39,364 bases of DNA, taken from Candidatus Martarchaeota archaeon (GTDB lineage Archaea > Micrarchaeota > Micrarchaeia > Micrarchaeales > Micrarchaeaceae). Positions 23,420 to 31,089 of the stretch are shown here, piece by piece. Both the position numbers and the translations under genes were made by a program. The stretch is from positions 1 through 39,364 of the forward strand of contig JAMCSF010000001.1 of assembly GCA_023380795.1 (NCBI GenBank), read 5' to 3'. Every line of letters begins with the position of its first letter. The stretch's first letter is position 1. The notes below the pieces were generated by a model. It made no database searches, was not told the DNA's origin, and was given only the letters and a program-made list of their open reading frames with translations.

Positions 23420-24529
23420 ATGAAAATCAAGATGCTTGCGGCCATTGTGCTTTTCCTGGTAGCGCTAGCCCCGTTTGCTGGCGCTTCCGGAGCAGGCCCC
23501 GGTGCACTTGCCCTTAACGGCCTGCAGGCATACACGGCATCGCATTCAGAGATACTGGCCCAGATAAAAGCATCTCCGACGATGCTTACTAGCATAACTC
23601 CTCCAGTGGTTAGCATGGGCCTTGCGATAATTGTTGTCCTTGTAGTGATAACAATCTCTGCATTTATCTACATAATCGCGAGCGTGATTAACAGTTCCAA
23701 TGCCAAAAACTGGGCGAAGATACAGGTATACGAAGCCCTGCTTTCCATAATGCTGCTGCTTATATTCCTTGGCCTTTTCTACCTGTTTCTGATAAATCCT
23801 TCGCCATACTATAATTCAGTGGGATTGCTTCCAAGCGAGTGCAGCACTCCGAGCATAAACACCCTATTCAACCTGTCAGCATGCGACATAGGCACATTTT
23901 CCAACAACGCGCTCGGGTATTTTGACCTAGTTTCATTAATAGGCGTAGCCTCTGGTTCATCTCCTGGAATCAAATTCGGTTTTGAACCTATCGAAGGATT
24001 TGGGGTATCATCCCAACTTACGAGCGTCATGCCTGACGGGCTTGAAGGCATGCTGGGCTCCGGTCTCTCAGCCCTCATATTCTTCTTGGTACTAAACAAC
24101 CTGCAGCTAATACTGGTATCCGGATCGATACTGTTCCTTACATTCTTCATAACGCTAGGGGTGTTCGCAAGGCTCTTCGGCATAACTAGGACATTCGGCG
24201 GCGCAATGATAGCTTTCGGCCTGGGACTAGGGGTGATATACCCTCTCCTGATAAGCATAACCTACGGGTTCATAGATGCGAACATGATATCTGCTACAGG
24301 AGCCTTCGCGCTTCTTCCATCGGCGATAGTAGACTTTATATCATTCACATACGCGAATGCGATACCTCTGTTGCCCAGTCAGCTTATACTGGGTCTCGGG
24401 TACGCAATAGCAGGCCTGACATTCATACCTTTCATAAACTTCATAATACTTGACGCTTTCATAGTAGATTTTTCGAAATCCATAGGCGAAAAGGTAAGTT
24501 TTATGGCTTTGCTGTCAAATTTCATATAG
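23420..24529 (+). CDS. VirB6/TrbL/CedA-like polytopic protein, paralogue 5
   Basis: 369 residues, ATG 23420 two bases after the previous stop. Clear signal peptide (MKIKMLAAIVLFLVALAPFA, cleavage near GAS). Helix at about 66-90, cytosolic motif KNWAKIQVYEALLS (95-108), helix, and an outer loop with a Cys pair (SECSTPS and SACDIG). Two helices follow, then the second motif ARLFGITRTFGG (250-261), where the usual FP is FG, and AFGLGLGVIYPLLI. A brief outer segment, the last helix and a cytosolic end SIGEKVSFMALLSNFI close the protein. Its stop is directly followed by the start of paralogue 6. Confidence 0.7.
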   Translation: MKIKMLAAIVLFLVALAPFAGASGAGPGALALNGLQAYTASHSEILAQIKASPTMLTSITPPVVSMGLAIIVVLVVITISAFIYIIASVINSSNAKNWAKIQVYEALLSIMLLLIFLGLFYLFLINPSPYYNSVGLLPSECSTPSINTLFNLSACDIGTFSNNALGYFDLVSLIGVASGSSPGIKFGFEPIEGFGVSSQLTSVMPDGLEGMLGSGLSALIFFLVLNNLQLILVSGSILFLTFFITLGVFARLFGITRTFGGAMIAFGLGLGVIYPLLISITYGFIDANMISATGAFALLPSAIVDFISFTYANAIPLLPSQLILGLGYAIAGLTFIPFINFIILDAFIVDFSKSIGEKVSFMALLSNFI

Positions 24530-26206
24530 GTGCAGGTTTTGGAAAACTACAAGAAAATAACTGCGTTTGCCCTGTGCACGGTAATCATAGCGCTTGCGCT
24601 CGCCTATGCATCATTCCACATTCCACTTGCCGCCAATCAGCAAACAAGTGCGTATTCCGGCAATCTCTTGCCAAAATATTCATACGCTGGTCTTTCCTAC
24701 GCTGCGCCAAGCGCAATTGCCTCTTCGTTAACGTTACCAAACATCTGTGACGAATGCGGGACCGAAGTTACGTGCCAGACAGGCCAAAAATGCCAGCGAA
24801 TCGGTATTTGCAGCAATGGCCAGCCAGCTAATTCATGTGTAGGAATTTCTCAGTCCACGTGTGGGGGGCTCAATTACGGCACATGCCCTATCGGATACGT
24901 CTGCGAAGCCAACACATGCACAATCTCGAGAAATATTGTGTGCAAGCCCTCTTACTCCTGCGTTAAATCACCCAATACCTCTACGTCAACGTCCACTACT
25001 TCCACATCCACAACCACAACCTCAACTTCCACCACCTCCACTGCATTTTATTCCTGCGATGAATGTTTCCCGGTGACTAAAGGGGATTCATGCCCTTCTA
25101 GCTGCAAGTTCCAAAGCAGCGGCCCAACCAACGGCTGTCCCTCGGGATACATCGCTTGCTCGCCCTCTTCAACGCCCCCCAAGATAAAGTGCGGCTTCCT
25201 GCCTCCGAGCCTTGCAACGAGCCTTGGCTCGGACGAGCCATGGTATTGCCCTATAAACCAATCGCTGTACTTGTCCTGGCAGAAAGACATACCTGTAGCA
25301 TTAATAGTCGTCATGATAGCCTTCCTAATAGCCGGCGGCATATTCATGGTTGGTGCCGGAATCAAAAACAACAGGATACGCAACTTCGGGATAGGCGAAC
25401 TATACGAGGCAGTGGCAAGTGCCATAATAGTGGCATTTTTCGTCTATCTTAGCGCAGTGATATTCGGCCTTATTCCGGGGGTTTTCGTCGGTGCAATAAA
25501 TCCCTACGCCACTTCTTTGCACCTTATAACAACAACAATAAACTCGGCTGAGAACGTATACACCGGCCTGTTTCATGCTTACGATTATGACATGTATCTA
25601 AGCACTCTTTCGGTAGACTTAAGCGTGCCTTCGGTGCCACAGCTCAACATCACAGGCACTGTGGTAAAATATGCGCTGCTTCCTCTTGACATATATTTTA
25701 TAGAGCCTACCGCGGTGGTATCGGGCTTCATATATGACGGGATACTGGCGCTGTACGCAGAATATTACCTGATAGTATTTTTCGCAATCGCCTCGATACC
25801 TGTTTTTCTGATACCTGGCGTCATATTAAGGGTCCTCCTTCCCACGAGGTCGCTCGGGGGCATACTAATAGCCCTTGCTGCCGGGTTCTATTTTGTAATG
25901 CCCCTTCTATTTGCGGTTGCCTTCTATTTCACTGCTCCGCATATTACCACACAAATGAACAACATTGCGACTTTGCTCAATGGGTACAGCATAGGCAAAG
26001 GCGCAGTCAATAACGCCGTTACGCCTTCAAGCCCTCTCGTACTTACTCTTTCGGCCCTAAACAGCTCCATGAACGGCTTCTGGCTGCTGATACTGTTCTA
26101 TCCTGCACTAATAAGCGCAGTAACGTACGCTTTCGTCGTGCAACTTGCGAATTTCATAGGCGGCGCCGCCCGCATGAGCGGCAGGGCGCGCGCCAAGTTC
26201 ATATAA
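24530..26206 (+). CDS. VirB6/TrbL/CedA-like polytopic protein, paralogue 6, with Cys-rich ectodomain
   Basis: 558 residues from GTG 24530, or 555 from TTG 24539, which has AGGTG 6 nt upstream and is at least as likely. After a signal helix the outer N-domain (about 80-235) holds 20 cysteines in two blocks, 12 and 8. Each block begins with a CDEC motif, and they are separated by a Thr/Ser linker of the (T/S)n type (about 151-174). Then follow a helix (about 260-283), cytosolic motif NFGIGELYEAVAS, helix, outer loop, helices, the second family motif LRVLLPTRSLGG (433-444), AAGFYFVMPLLF, an outer loop, the last helix and a basic end GGAARMSGRARAKF. The even Cys count suggests disulfide-bonded modules, like short EGF-type units, displayed on the surface. 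It is the likely contact subunit of the machine (inference). Confidence 0.72.
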   Translation: MQVLENYKKITAFALCTVIIALALAYASFHIPLAANQQTSAYSGNLLPKYSYAGLSYAAPSAIASSLTLPNICDECGTEVTCQTGQKCQRIGICSNGQPANSCVGISQSTCGGLNYGTCPIGYVCEANTCTISRNIVCKPSYSCVKSPNTSTSTSTTSTSTTTTSTSTTSTAFYSCDECFPVTKGDSCPSSCKFQSSGPTNGCPSGYIACSPSSTPPKIKCGFLPPSLATSLGSDEPWYCPINQSLYLSWQKDIPVALIVVMIAFLIAGGIFMVGAGIKNNRIRNFGIGELYEAVASAIIVAFFVYLSAVIFGLIPGVFVGAINPYATSLHLITTTINSAENVYTGLFHAYDYDMYLSTLSVDLSVPSVPQLNITGTVVKYALLPLDIYFIEPTAVVSGFIYDGILALYAEYYLIVFFAIASIPVFLIPGVILRVLLPTRSLGGILIALAAGFYFVMPLLFAVAFYFTAPHITTQMNNIATLLNGYSIGKGAVNNAVTPSSPLVLTLSALNSSMNGFWLLILFYPALISAVTYAFVVQLANFIGGAARMSGRARAKFI

Positions 26207-26287
26207 GCAATGAAAATACGCGCTGTGAATATATAGGTAAAATATAGGTAAATTTATTAACCTTTAAAGCAATATGGTAGTGATTCG
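26207..26287 (+). promoter_or_regulatory. Promoter spacer before the VirB3/VirB4-like genes
   Basis: This 81-bp gap is the only sizeable one within the plus-strand cluster between 18318 and 30163. It has AATTTATTAACC near 26250-26261 as a TATA candidate, about 30 bp before ATG 26288, and an 11-bp tandem duplication just upstream. It probably allows separate expression of the energising genes. Confidence 0.45.
26231..26252. repeat. Tandem duplication, 2 x 11 bp
   Basis: ATATAGGTAAA occurs twice head-to-tail without mismatch, directly upstream of the TATA candidate for the gene at 26288. Confidence 0.85.
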
Positions 26288-27121
26288 ATGGCAAGTTACC
26301 TGGGAATTTTCGTAGGTTTAATCCTAGCATCCGCGGTGCTTATGGGCATAGTGATGTTTGTCCCGTCGCTGCTTCTTCCTTCATACATAAAAATAATACT
26401 ATTCTTTATTTCGCTCGTATTGGACGCTATGGCATTTACCTCTAGGTATTACGCATACCTGATTGGGCCGCTGCTTAAGCACAGGAAGAAGCATGTGATA
26501 CTCAGCAACGAGAATCCGTACTGGCTAGCACAGTCCGGAGACACGATACTTCGCAAATCCGGGGAAAATTTTATCGCTACGGTCTACATATCAATACCGC
26601 TGTACAGGTCAGCCACAGAAATGGAAGACGACGAAAAGCTGGACTTTTCGCAGCAAATAAGCAGGCTTGTCGGCCTCTCAAAAAATCCCGTTAGGTATAC
26701 TTCTGAGCTCTACGTGATGAACAAGGACTCCTACATACAGAAGCTCAAGGAAAAGATAACAATGACTGAAAACGAGGAGGCAGACCTCCAGTCAAAAGAC
26801 GCTACTAAGAGCGAACTGGACAGGGTTCGCGGCAAGCTGGCCATGTGGCGCAACATGCTTGACAGCATAGGCAAGGGCTTTTCCTTCGAGCTAAGCACAT
26901 ATATGACGGTTTCTGCAGCCGGTGCCAAGGAATACGAAGCGTCGAGCCTGGCCCAGCAGAAAGCCAAGGAGCTGATGTCAGGAGTAGGGTCCATATTCGG
27001 CGTCCCGCCAAGCATAATAACCGGGGCAGACCTGCTCAGGTTTGTCGAGCCGGAATACCTGCTGCCGATTTCGACTGTGACAGAGCAGATAAGCAAGAAC
27101 ATACAGGAACAGGTGATATGA
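26288..27121 (+). CDS. VirB3-plus-VirB4 N-domain-like membrane protein, copy A
   Basis: 277 residues. Two closely spaced membrane helices (about 5-27 and 35-60) are followed by a cytosolic domain. The linker LLKHRKKHVILSN is basic. The strand-rich segment NFIATVYISIPLYRS comes next, then a helical region with a coiled-coil-prone stretch (about 150-190, EKITMTENEEADLQ). FELSTYMTVSAAGAKEYEASS and a late helix follow, ending LLRFVEPEYLLPISTVTEQ. The plan (two-helix VirB3/PrgI unit plus a VirB4/TraC N-terminal domain) is as in VirB3-VirB4 fusions, but here without the ATPase domain, which is encoded two genes later. It is paralogous to the next gene, with the same length, and overlaps it by 4 nt. 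The call is by architecture and context. Confidence 0.55.
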   Translation: MASYLGIFVGLILASAVLMGIVMFVPSLLLPSYIKIILFFISLVLDAMAFTSRYYAYLIGPLLKHRKKHVILSNENPYWLAQSGDTILRKSGENFIATVYISIPLYRSATEMEDDEKLDFSQQISRLVGLSKNPVRYTSELYVMNKDSYIQKLKEKITMTENEEADLQSKDATKSELDRVRGKLAMWRNMLDSIGKGFSFELSTYMTVSAAGAKEYEASSLAQQKAKELMSGVGSIFGVPPSIITGADLLRFVEPEYLLPISTVTEQISKNIQEQVI

Positions 27122-27951
27122 TGGACGAAACAAAGCTCGTATTTTTCCTTTTTTCGCTCATGATAGTGCTCTTCGGATTTCTGGCATTGCATGAGCTTGG
27201 CAAGGGAATACTATATTACGTAGGTGCGCTGCTGCTGCTTATCGCCACAGTTTTCATACTTGCGATGAATTGGATAGACGCAAAGCTTTTCTCTGCAATA
27301 ACCTCGATACTTGGAATAACCTTTCAGCCTGCGAAGGATTACACGATCAACAAGCAACAGAACTCCGTCATAAAGGAAGTTAACGGGATATTCTATGCAA
27401 CAGGCTATATCACCGCCAACCTCTTCGCCTATACTTTCAAGGAAGAAGCCGCCCCGGAAGATGACGAAGAGAAGATGATAAGCGCGCCGGAGCTATGGGA
27501 GCGCATAGTGATGAACATAAACTTCCCTTTCAAGTTCCATGTCCTTGCTTCAGGCCTTGACGTCCAGAACATAAGGGACGAGCTGGAGGGCAAGCGCTCG
27601 TATCAGGAATTTCAGCTGTCTAGGGCAATGCAGAACAATTCTAACGAGGTCACCTTAACTGACATAAGGAGGAAAATGAACATGATACAGGCCAAGATAA
27701 ACAGGATATCCCAGGGCGAAAAGCCGATAGCAACAGTGATGTACGTAGAAACGACGGCAATAGGCGTAAGCGAGAAGGCAGCCCTCGATGCGCTTGACGC
27801 GCAGGTAAACCAATTAAGGCTGTCTTTTAGCTCCATGGACGTAGAGACATCCAGGATAATAGGCCGCGAGCTTTATTCGCTTTTCAACTTCAATTTCTCG
27901 CTTCCCACAGGGCTGAATGAGCTTTCGGCAATGTTCGATAACCAGAGCTGA
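27118..27951 (+). CDS. VirB3-plus-VirB4 N-domain-like membrane protein, copy B
   Basis: 277 residues, ATGA overlap with copy A. Two helices (about 7-27 and 31-52), then a cytosolic domain. The segment EVNGIFYATGYITANLFAYTF aligns with the NFIATVYISIPLYRS strand of copy A. An acidic loop (APEDDEEKM) precedes a region with FPFKFHVLASGLDVQNIRDE, again comparable to the RYTSELYVMNKDSYIQKLKE segment of copy A. A helical hairpin (DIRRKMNMIQAKINRI), the strand PIATVMYVETTAIGVSEKA and a final helix/strand region (IIGRELYSLFNFNFSLPTG) follow. The order of elements matches copy A throughout, though identity is low. It would anchor the ATPase encoded 10 bp downstream to the membrane channel (inference). 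Confidence 0.55.
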   Translation: MMDETKLVFFLFSLMIVLFGFLALHELGKGILYYVGALLLLIATVFILAMNWIDAKLFSAITSILGITFQPAKDYTINKQQNSVIKEVNGIFYATGYITANLFAYTFKEEAAPEDDEEKMISAPELWERIVMNINFPFKFHVLASGLDVQNIRDELEGKRSYQEFQLSRAMQNNSNEVTLTDIRRKMNMIQAKINRISQGEKPIATVMYVETTAIGVSEKAALDALDAQVNQLRLSFSSMDVETSRIIGRELYSLFNFNFSLPTGLNELSAMFDNQS

Positions 27952-27961
27952 GGTAGTAAAA

Positions 27962-29479
27962 ATGAGCATACTGAAATTGCAGAATATAATGAGCAACGAG
28001 GTAGGCAAAAGGGCCTTCCTTTCGAGGCCACCTGAGCCGCCGGCAAACATACTGATAAACGACCCGTTTCAGGCAATATTCATAGGCAACACCAAGCTTT
28101 TCAAGGTTCCGTTCAGCTGGTCGTTCACCAACCTTACGAACCCGCACATAGCGGTTGTGGGCATAACCGGGGCAGGAAAGAGCTACTTTGTCAAGACATT
28201 CCTGATAAGGGCCAGCTATATATGGAACACCAATGCCGTGATAATAGACTGGGCTGCCGAATACAGGGCGTGGGTCAAGCAAAGCGATGGCATAATAGTA
28301 TCGCTGGGCAAGGGCGACTATCTAAACATAATGGACCTTTCTGGCATGAAGCCGCTTGACAGGGTAAAGCAGATACTTTCCTCATTCGAGATACTTACCG
28401 ACATAGCGTCGTATCCAGAGCAGCGCAGGCTTACCGAGGAAGCCATAGAGCAATCGTACACAAATGCCGGTTTTGTCCTTGCTGAGCCTGCGCCGGAGAA
28501 CAAGGAAGCGCCGACGCTAAAGGACGCAATATCAATTCTCGAGGAGCAGCTGCAGGAGGGCACTTACGAGTACCCTGCCGAGCTCGAAAATGCAATATAC
28601 AGGCTAAGGCAGTTCGCACGCGAGGGCGAGGACTTCTTCGCAAGGAAGAGCACGGTCAACCTCGAAAAGCTCGCGAACTCCGGTCTTGTCGACATAGACC
28701 TGTCAGGCCTTCCCGACGAGAGGTTCAGGGCGCTTGCCGCCCTTTTCATACTGCAGACGCTCAAGGAGCGCATGCGCTTCGAGGGCTGGAACGAGGCAAA
28801 AGGGCTTAAGACTCTCGTGGTCCTTGACGAGGCATGGAAGATAGCCGGGGACGAGAAGAGCGACGCCGTCATGATAGTGAGGGAGGGCAGAAAATACCAG
28901 TTCGGCCTCATAGTCGCATCGCAGAATCCTACAGACATAAACGAAGCAATATTTTCCAATGTTGGCACAACTTTCATATTAAGGATAAGGTTCGAAAAGT
29001 TCCTTGATTACATACAGGGATCCATAAACTTCTCGGATTTCATACGTTCAGAAATAGCCAAGTTCGGGGTCGGGCAGGCCGCGGTCAACATGGCATTCCA
29101 GACTTCGCTGCGCTTCCCTGAGATATTCGTTCTTGACAGGGTGCGTGGAGAGGAGCCACTGTACGTGTATACCCTGGACATAACCGACATACTGACGCAG
29201 AGCGAGCTTTCTGCCGGCGTAATACAGAAAGACTATCAGTTTGAGGAAGAGGAGCTCAAGAACAAGTTCATAGAATACAACGTAAGCACCGAAGCCATAA
29301 ACTCCATATTCAAGGTCCTCAACGACCAGAACAGGTCTTCGAAGATACTGGACTTCATACGCCTTCTTATGTCAAACGGCATAACTACAGAGGACGTAGT
29401 CCAGTTTCTCAAGAACCTGAGCATAGAGGACCTTCTTATAACAAGGATAATGTCGTCAGTGGGTGCCGTGAATGGCTAA
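27962..29479 (+). CDS. VirB4/TraC/HerA-like (CedB-like) ATPase
   Basis: 505-residue motor of the HerA/FtsK superfamily expected to energise pilus assembly or DNA movement. ATG 27962 is preferred over upstream in-frame starts because it follows the previous stop and has GAGGT upstream. Walker A is GITGAGKS (67-74), preceded by NPHIAVVG. Walker B is TLVVLDEAWKI (D289, E290). The sensor-like IVASQNPTDI (S320-Q321-N322) follows, with later EGRKYQFG and FILRIRF segments typical for VirB4/HerA cores. An insert of about 110 residues (about 140-250) between Walker A and B forms the all-alpha part, as in VirB4. A helical C-terminal domain (about 440-500) ends the protein. No membrane helix. It overlaps the next gene by 8 nt. 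No VirD4-type coupling features are seen. Confidence 0.85.
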   Translation: MSILKLQNIMSNEVGKRAFLSRPPEPPANILINDPFQAIFIGNTKLFKVPFSWSFTNLTNPHIAVVGITGAGKSYFVKTFLIRASYIWNTNAVIIDWAAEYRAWVKQSDGIIVSLGKGDYLNIMDLSGMKPLDRVKQILSSFEILTDIASYPEQRRLTEEAIEQSYTNAGFVLAEPAPENKEAPTLKDAISILEEQLQEGTYEYPAELENAIYRLRQFAREGEDFFARKSTVNLEKLANSGLVDIDLSGLPDERFRALAALFILQTLKERMRFEGWNEAKGLKTLVVLDEAWKIAGDEKSDAVMIVREGRKYQFGLIVASQNPTDINEAIFSNVGTTFILRIRFEKFLDYIQGSINFSDFIRSEIAKFGVGQAAVNMAFQTSLRFPEIFVLDRVRGEEPLYVYTLDITDILTQSELSAGVIQKDYQFEEEELKNKFIEYNVSTEAINSIFKVLNDQNRSSKILDFIRLLMSNGITTEDVVQFLKNLSIEDLLITRIMSSVGAVNG

Positions 29480-29777
29480 GGACACATTTACGATAAGCAG
29501 GCAGGAGCTGAGGCGCATACTTACCATATACAAAGTGGACGAATCAAGCATGGCTAAGCTCTTCTCCGACATGGAGAAAGCCCACAGGCACGTCAACGCC
29601 ATAGCGTTTGCAGGGATGCTTGAGAAGATAAACCTCAAGAGGGACGCAATCGTAAATGTGCTGAGGAGGCTTGGCATGGATGACGTAACGATAAACAGCA
29701 CCATAGACAGCATGGATGAGCAGAAGCTTCTTGCCGAATCAGGGAGGATTTTCGAGGCTACAATCAATTTTGGCTGA
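29472..29777 (+). CDS. Small helical protein resembling the C-terminal domain of the ATPase
   Basis: 101 residues, cytosolic, helical, no Cys, no known motif. It overlaps the ATPase gene by 8 nt. Residues about 26-78 (from MAKLFSDMEKAH to TIDSM) can be laid without gaps on the tail of the ATPase (from NSIFKVLNDQ to RIMSSV). The hydrophobic pattern is shared, and VNVLRRLGMDD pairs with VQFLKNLSIED. It could therefore be a free-standing copy of the docking domain, competing for or bridging the same partner (inference). A DNA-binding winged-helix function is an alternative. Confidence 0.7.
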   Translation: MAKDTFTISRQELRRILTIYKVDESSMAKLFSDMEKAHRHVNAIAFAGMLEKINLKRDAIVNVLRRLGMDDVTINSTIDSMDEQKLLAESGRIFEATINFG

Positions 29778-29782
29778 TTGCG

Positions 29783-30163
29783 ATGAAGAAGGAGACAAGA
29801 TGCATAATATGCGGCAAGGAGCTCAACGGGCTTGAAGTGAAAGAAGACAATGTAATAAGGGCTATGCGCTGGTTCAAGCGCAACGTTACCCACAACGAGA
29901 AGAACTACAGGCTCGTAGTGTGCAAGGATTGCTACGTGAAATACAAAAAAGCCAGGGATTCGTACAACTCAAAAACCGTGTCATACCTTGCCATAGGGGT
30001 CATATTTGCAGCGCTGCTCATAATAACCGGGAGAAGCTTAGGCGCTCTTGCGGCAGGCATCGCAATAATAATACTCATGTACGCCCTGTCACTGCTAAGC
30101 TACATGCCTGGCCTTAAGCAGCAGGCCAAGGGTGCATCCAAAAGCACAGGGCAAGAAATATAA
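29783..30163 (+). CDS. Zinc-ribbon protein with C-terminal membrane hairpin
   Basis: 126 residues. A short N-terminal zinc ribbon has CIICGKEL (C-x2-C) and VVCKDCYVKY (C-x2-C) separated by about 35 residues. Two hydrophobic helices (about 67-84 and 87-106) with a short turn follow, then a basic cytosolic tail (GLKQQAKGASKSTGQEI). Both ends would be cytosolic. It begins 5 bp after the preceding stop, so it belongs to the ATPase transcript. No function is known; a membrane adaptor for the ATPase is a reasonable guess. Confidence 0.7.
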   Translation: MKKETRCIICGKELNGLEVKEDNVIRAMRWFKRNVTHNEKNYRLVVCKDCYVKYKKARDSYNSKTVSYLAIGVIFAALLIITGRSLGALAAGIAIIILMYALSLLSYMPGLKQQAKGASKSTGQEI

Positions 30164-30208
30164 GAATAAACTTTTAATTTATGTTGTAGATAACCCAATG
30201 GTCTTCCG

Positions 30209-30938
30209 ATGGCTGAAACAGGATTGATAGAACCGAAAATAGCAGAGTTTTCGCTCAAGGCCACATTAACTGGCGATTTCCCCAGCATAGCCCAAAGGTT
30301 TTCGACGCTGCAGATGTTCTCCGTCAAGCTCGAGCAGGACAACAGCCTGGTTCTGCTAAGCGTGGAGAGCAGGGACATGCAAAAAAAATCCATTCCTTTT
30401 CTTCATAATAACGCTAAAGCCCGATTCCATAGAAGTGCAGTATTCCATAGCCCTGGACACGAGCGAAAAGATGAGGAAGCTGTACGTCGTGAAGAACCTG
30501 CTCGGCGTGCTTTCGCTTATAACAGACCTGTACTATGCCGATCCTGCCGGATTATACCAGTATGTCGACTCAACAATAGACGATGTCCTGGGCTCGCTCT
30601 CGCAGAATTACAGTGCACTGTTCAACAATTACGATTCCTTATTCAACGAATACAGGGAGCTCAAGCGCCTCAACATAGAGCTCACGGCTTCGAACAAGAA
30701 CCTCACTGTGCAGGCCACGCAGGCGGTTTCTGAGAACAGGGAGCTCAAGGAAAGGCTAAAGCAGCTGGAGACTTATTCGGATGAATCGCTCATGGTAATG
30801 CTCGAGGACTGGATAGACGCGCACAACAGCACAATTGACATAATTGAATTCTCAAAATCATACAAGATACCTGCGCCGAGGATAGAGCAGATGCTCAACA
30901 AGATGGTCACCACGGGCTACATAGAGCTCAAGGGTTAA
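30209..30938 (+). CDS. Cytosolic coiled-coil / winged-helix accessory protein, frame broken at an A8 run
   Basis: Reading from ATG 30209 gives a sensible N-domain (AETGLIEPKIAEFSLKATL ... VLLSVESRDMQ) until AAAAAAAA at 30381-30388. After that this frame is nonsense. The frame ending at 30938 continues the protein: NPFLFFIITLKPDSIEV, QYSIALDTSEKMRKLYVVKN, then a coiled coil (LFNEYRELKRLNIELTASNK ... ENRELKERLKQLETY) and a C-terminal winged-helix-like part (MVMLEDWIDAHNSTIDIIEF ... MLNKMVTTGYIELKG). Removing one A restores a single 242-residue protein, so the gene is probably intact, with a sequencing indel or transcriptional slippage. If it is truly broken, GTG 30435 could still start a 167-residue C-terminal product. 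It lies 45 bp after the zinc-ribbon gene, with a TATA-like TTTTAATTTA in the gap. Confidence 0.65.
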
Positions 30939-30941
30939 ACT

Positions 30942-31076
30942 ATGAAATACATAGCCAGGGTTAACAAGCGTGTAAGGTACATAAGGGTCTACGAGATAGT
31001 GAAGCGAGCCGGCCCAAAACAGAACTTCCTTTCGCGCCTTTTCATCAAGGCGCTTACCAAGAAAGAGGAAAAATGA
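30942..31076 (+). CDS. Very small basic protein, 44 residues
   Basis: ATG 30942 lies 3 bp after the preceding stop. The product (MKYIARVNKRVRYIRVYEIV, then KRAGPKQNFLSRLFIKALTK and KEEK) has about 14 Lys/Arg and looks like a short strand followed by a basic amphipathic helix. It fills the gap between two genes of the cluster exactly. It may be a nucleic-acid- or membrane-surface-binding peptide; no family is recognised. Confidence 0.6.
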   Translation: MKYIARVNKRVRYIRVYEIVKRAGPKQNFLSRLFIKALTKKEEK

Positions 31077-31089
31077 CGGTGCATCAACA

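Noticed and set aside
30389-30733. Continuation of the 30209 frame after the A-run
   Set aside because: Loses the hydrophobic/coiled-coil pattern and is replaced by sensible sequence in the frame that ends at 30938.
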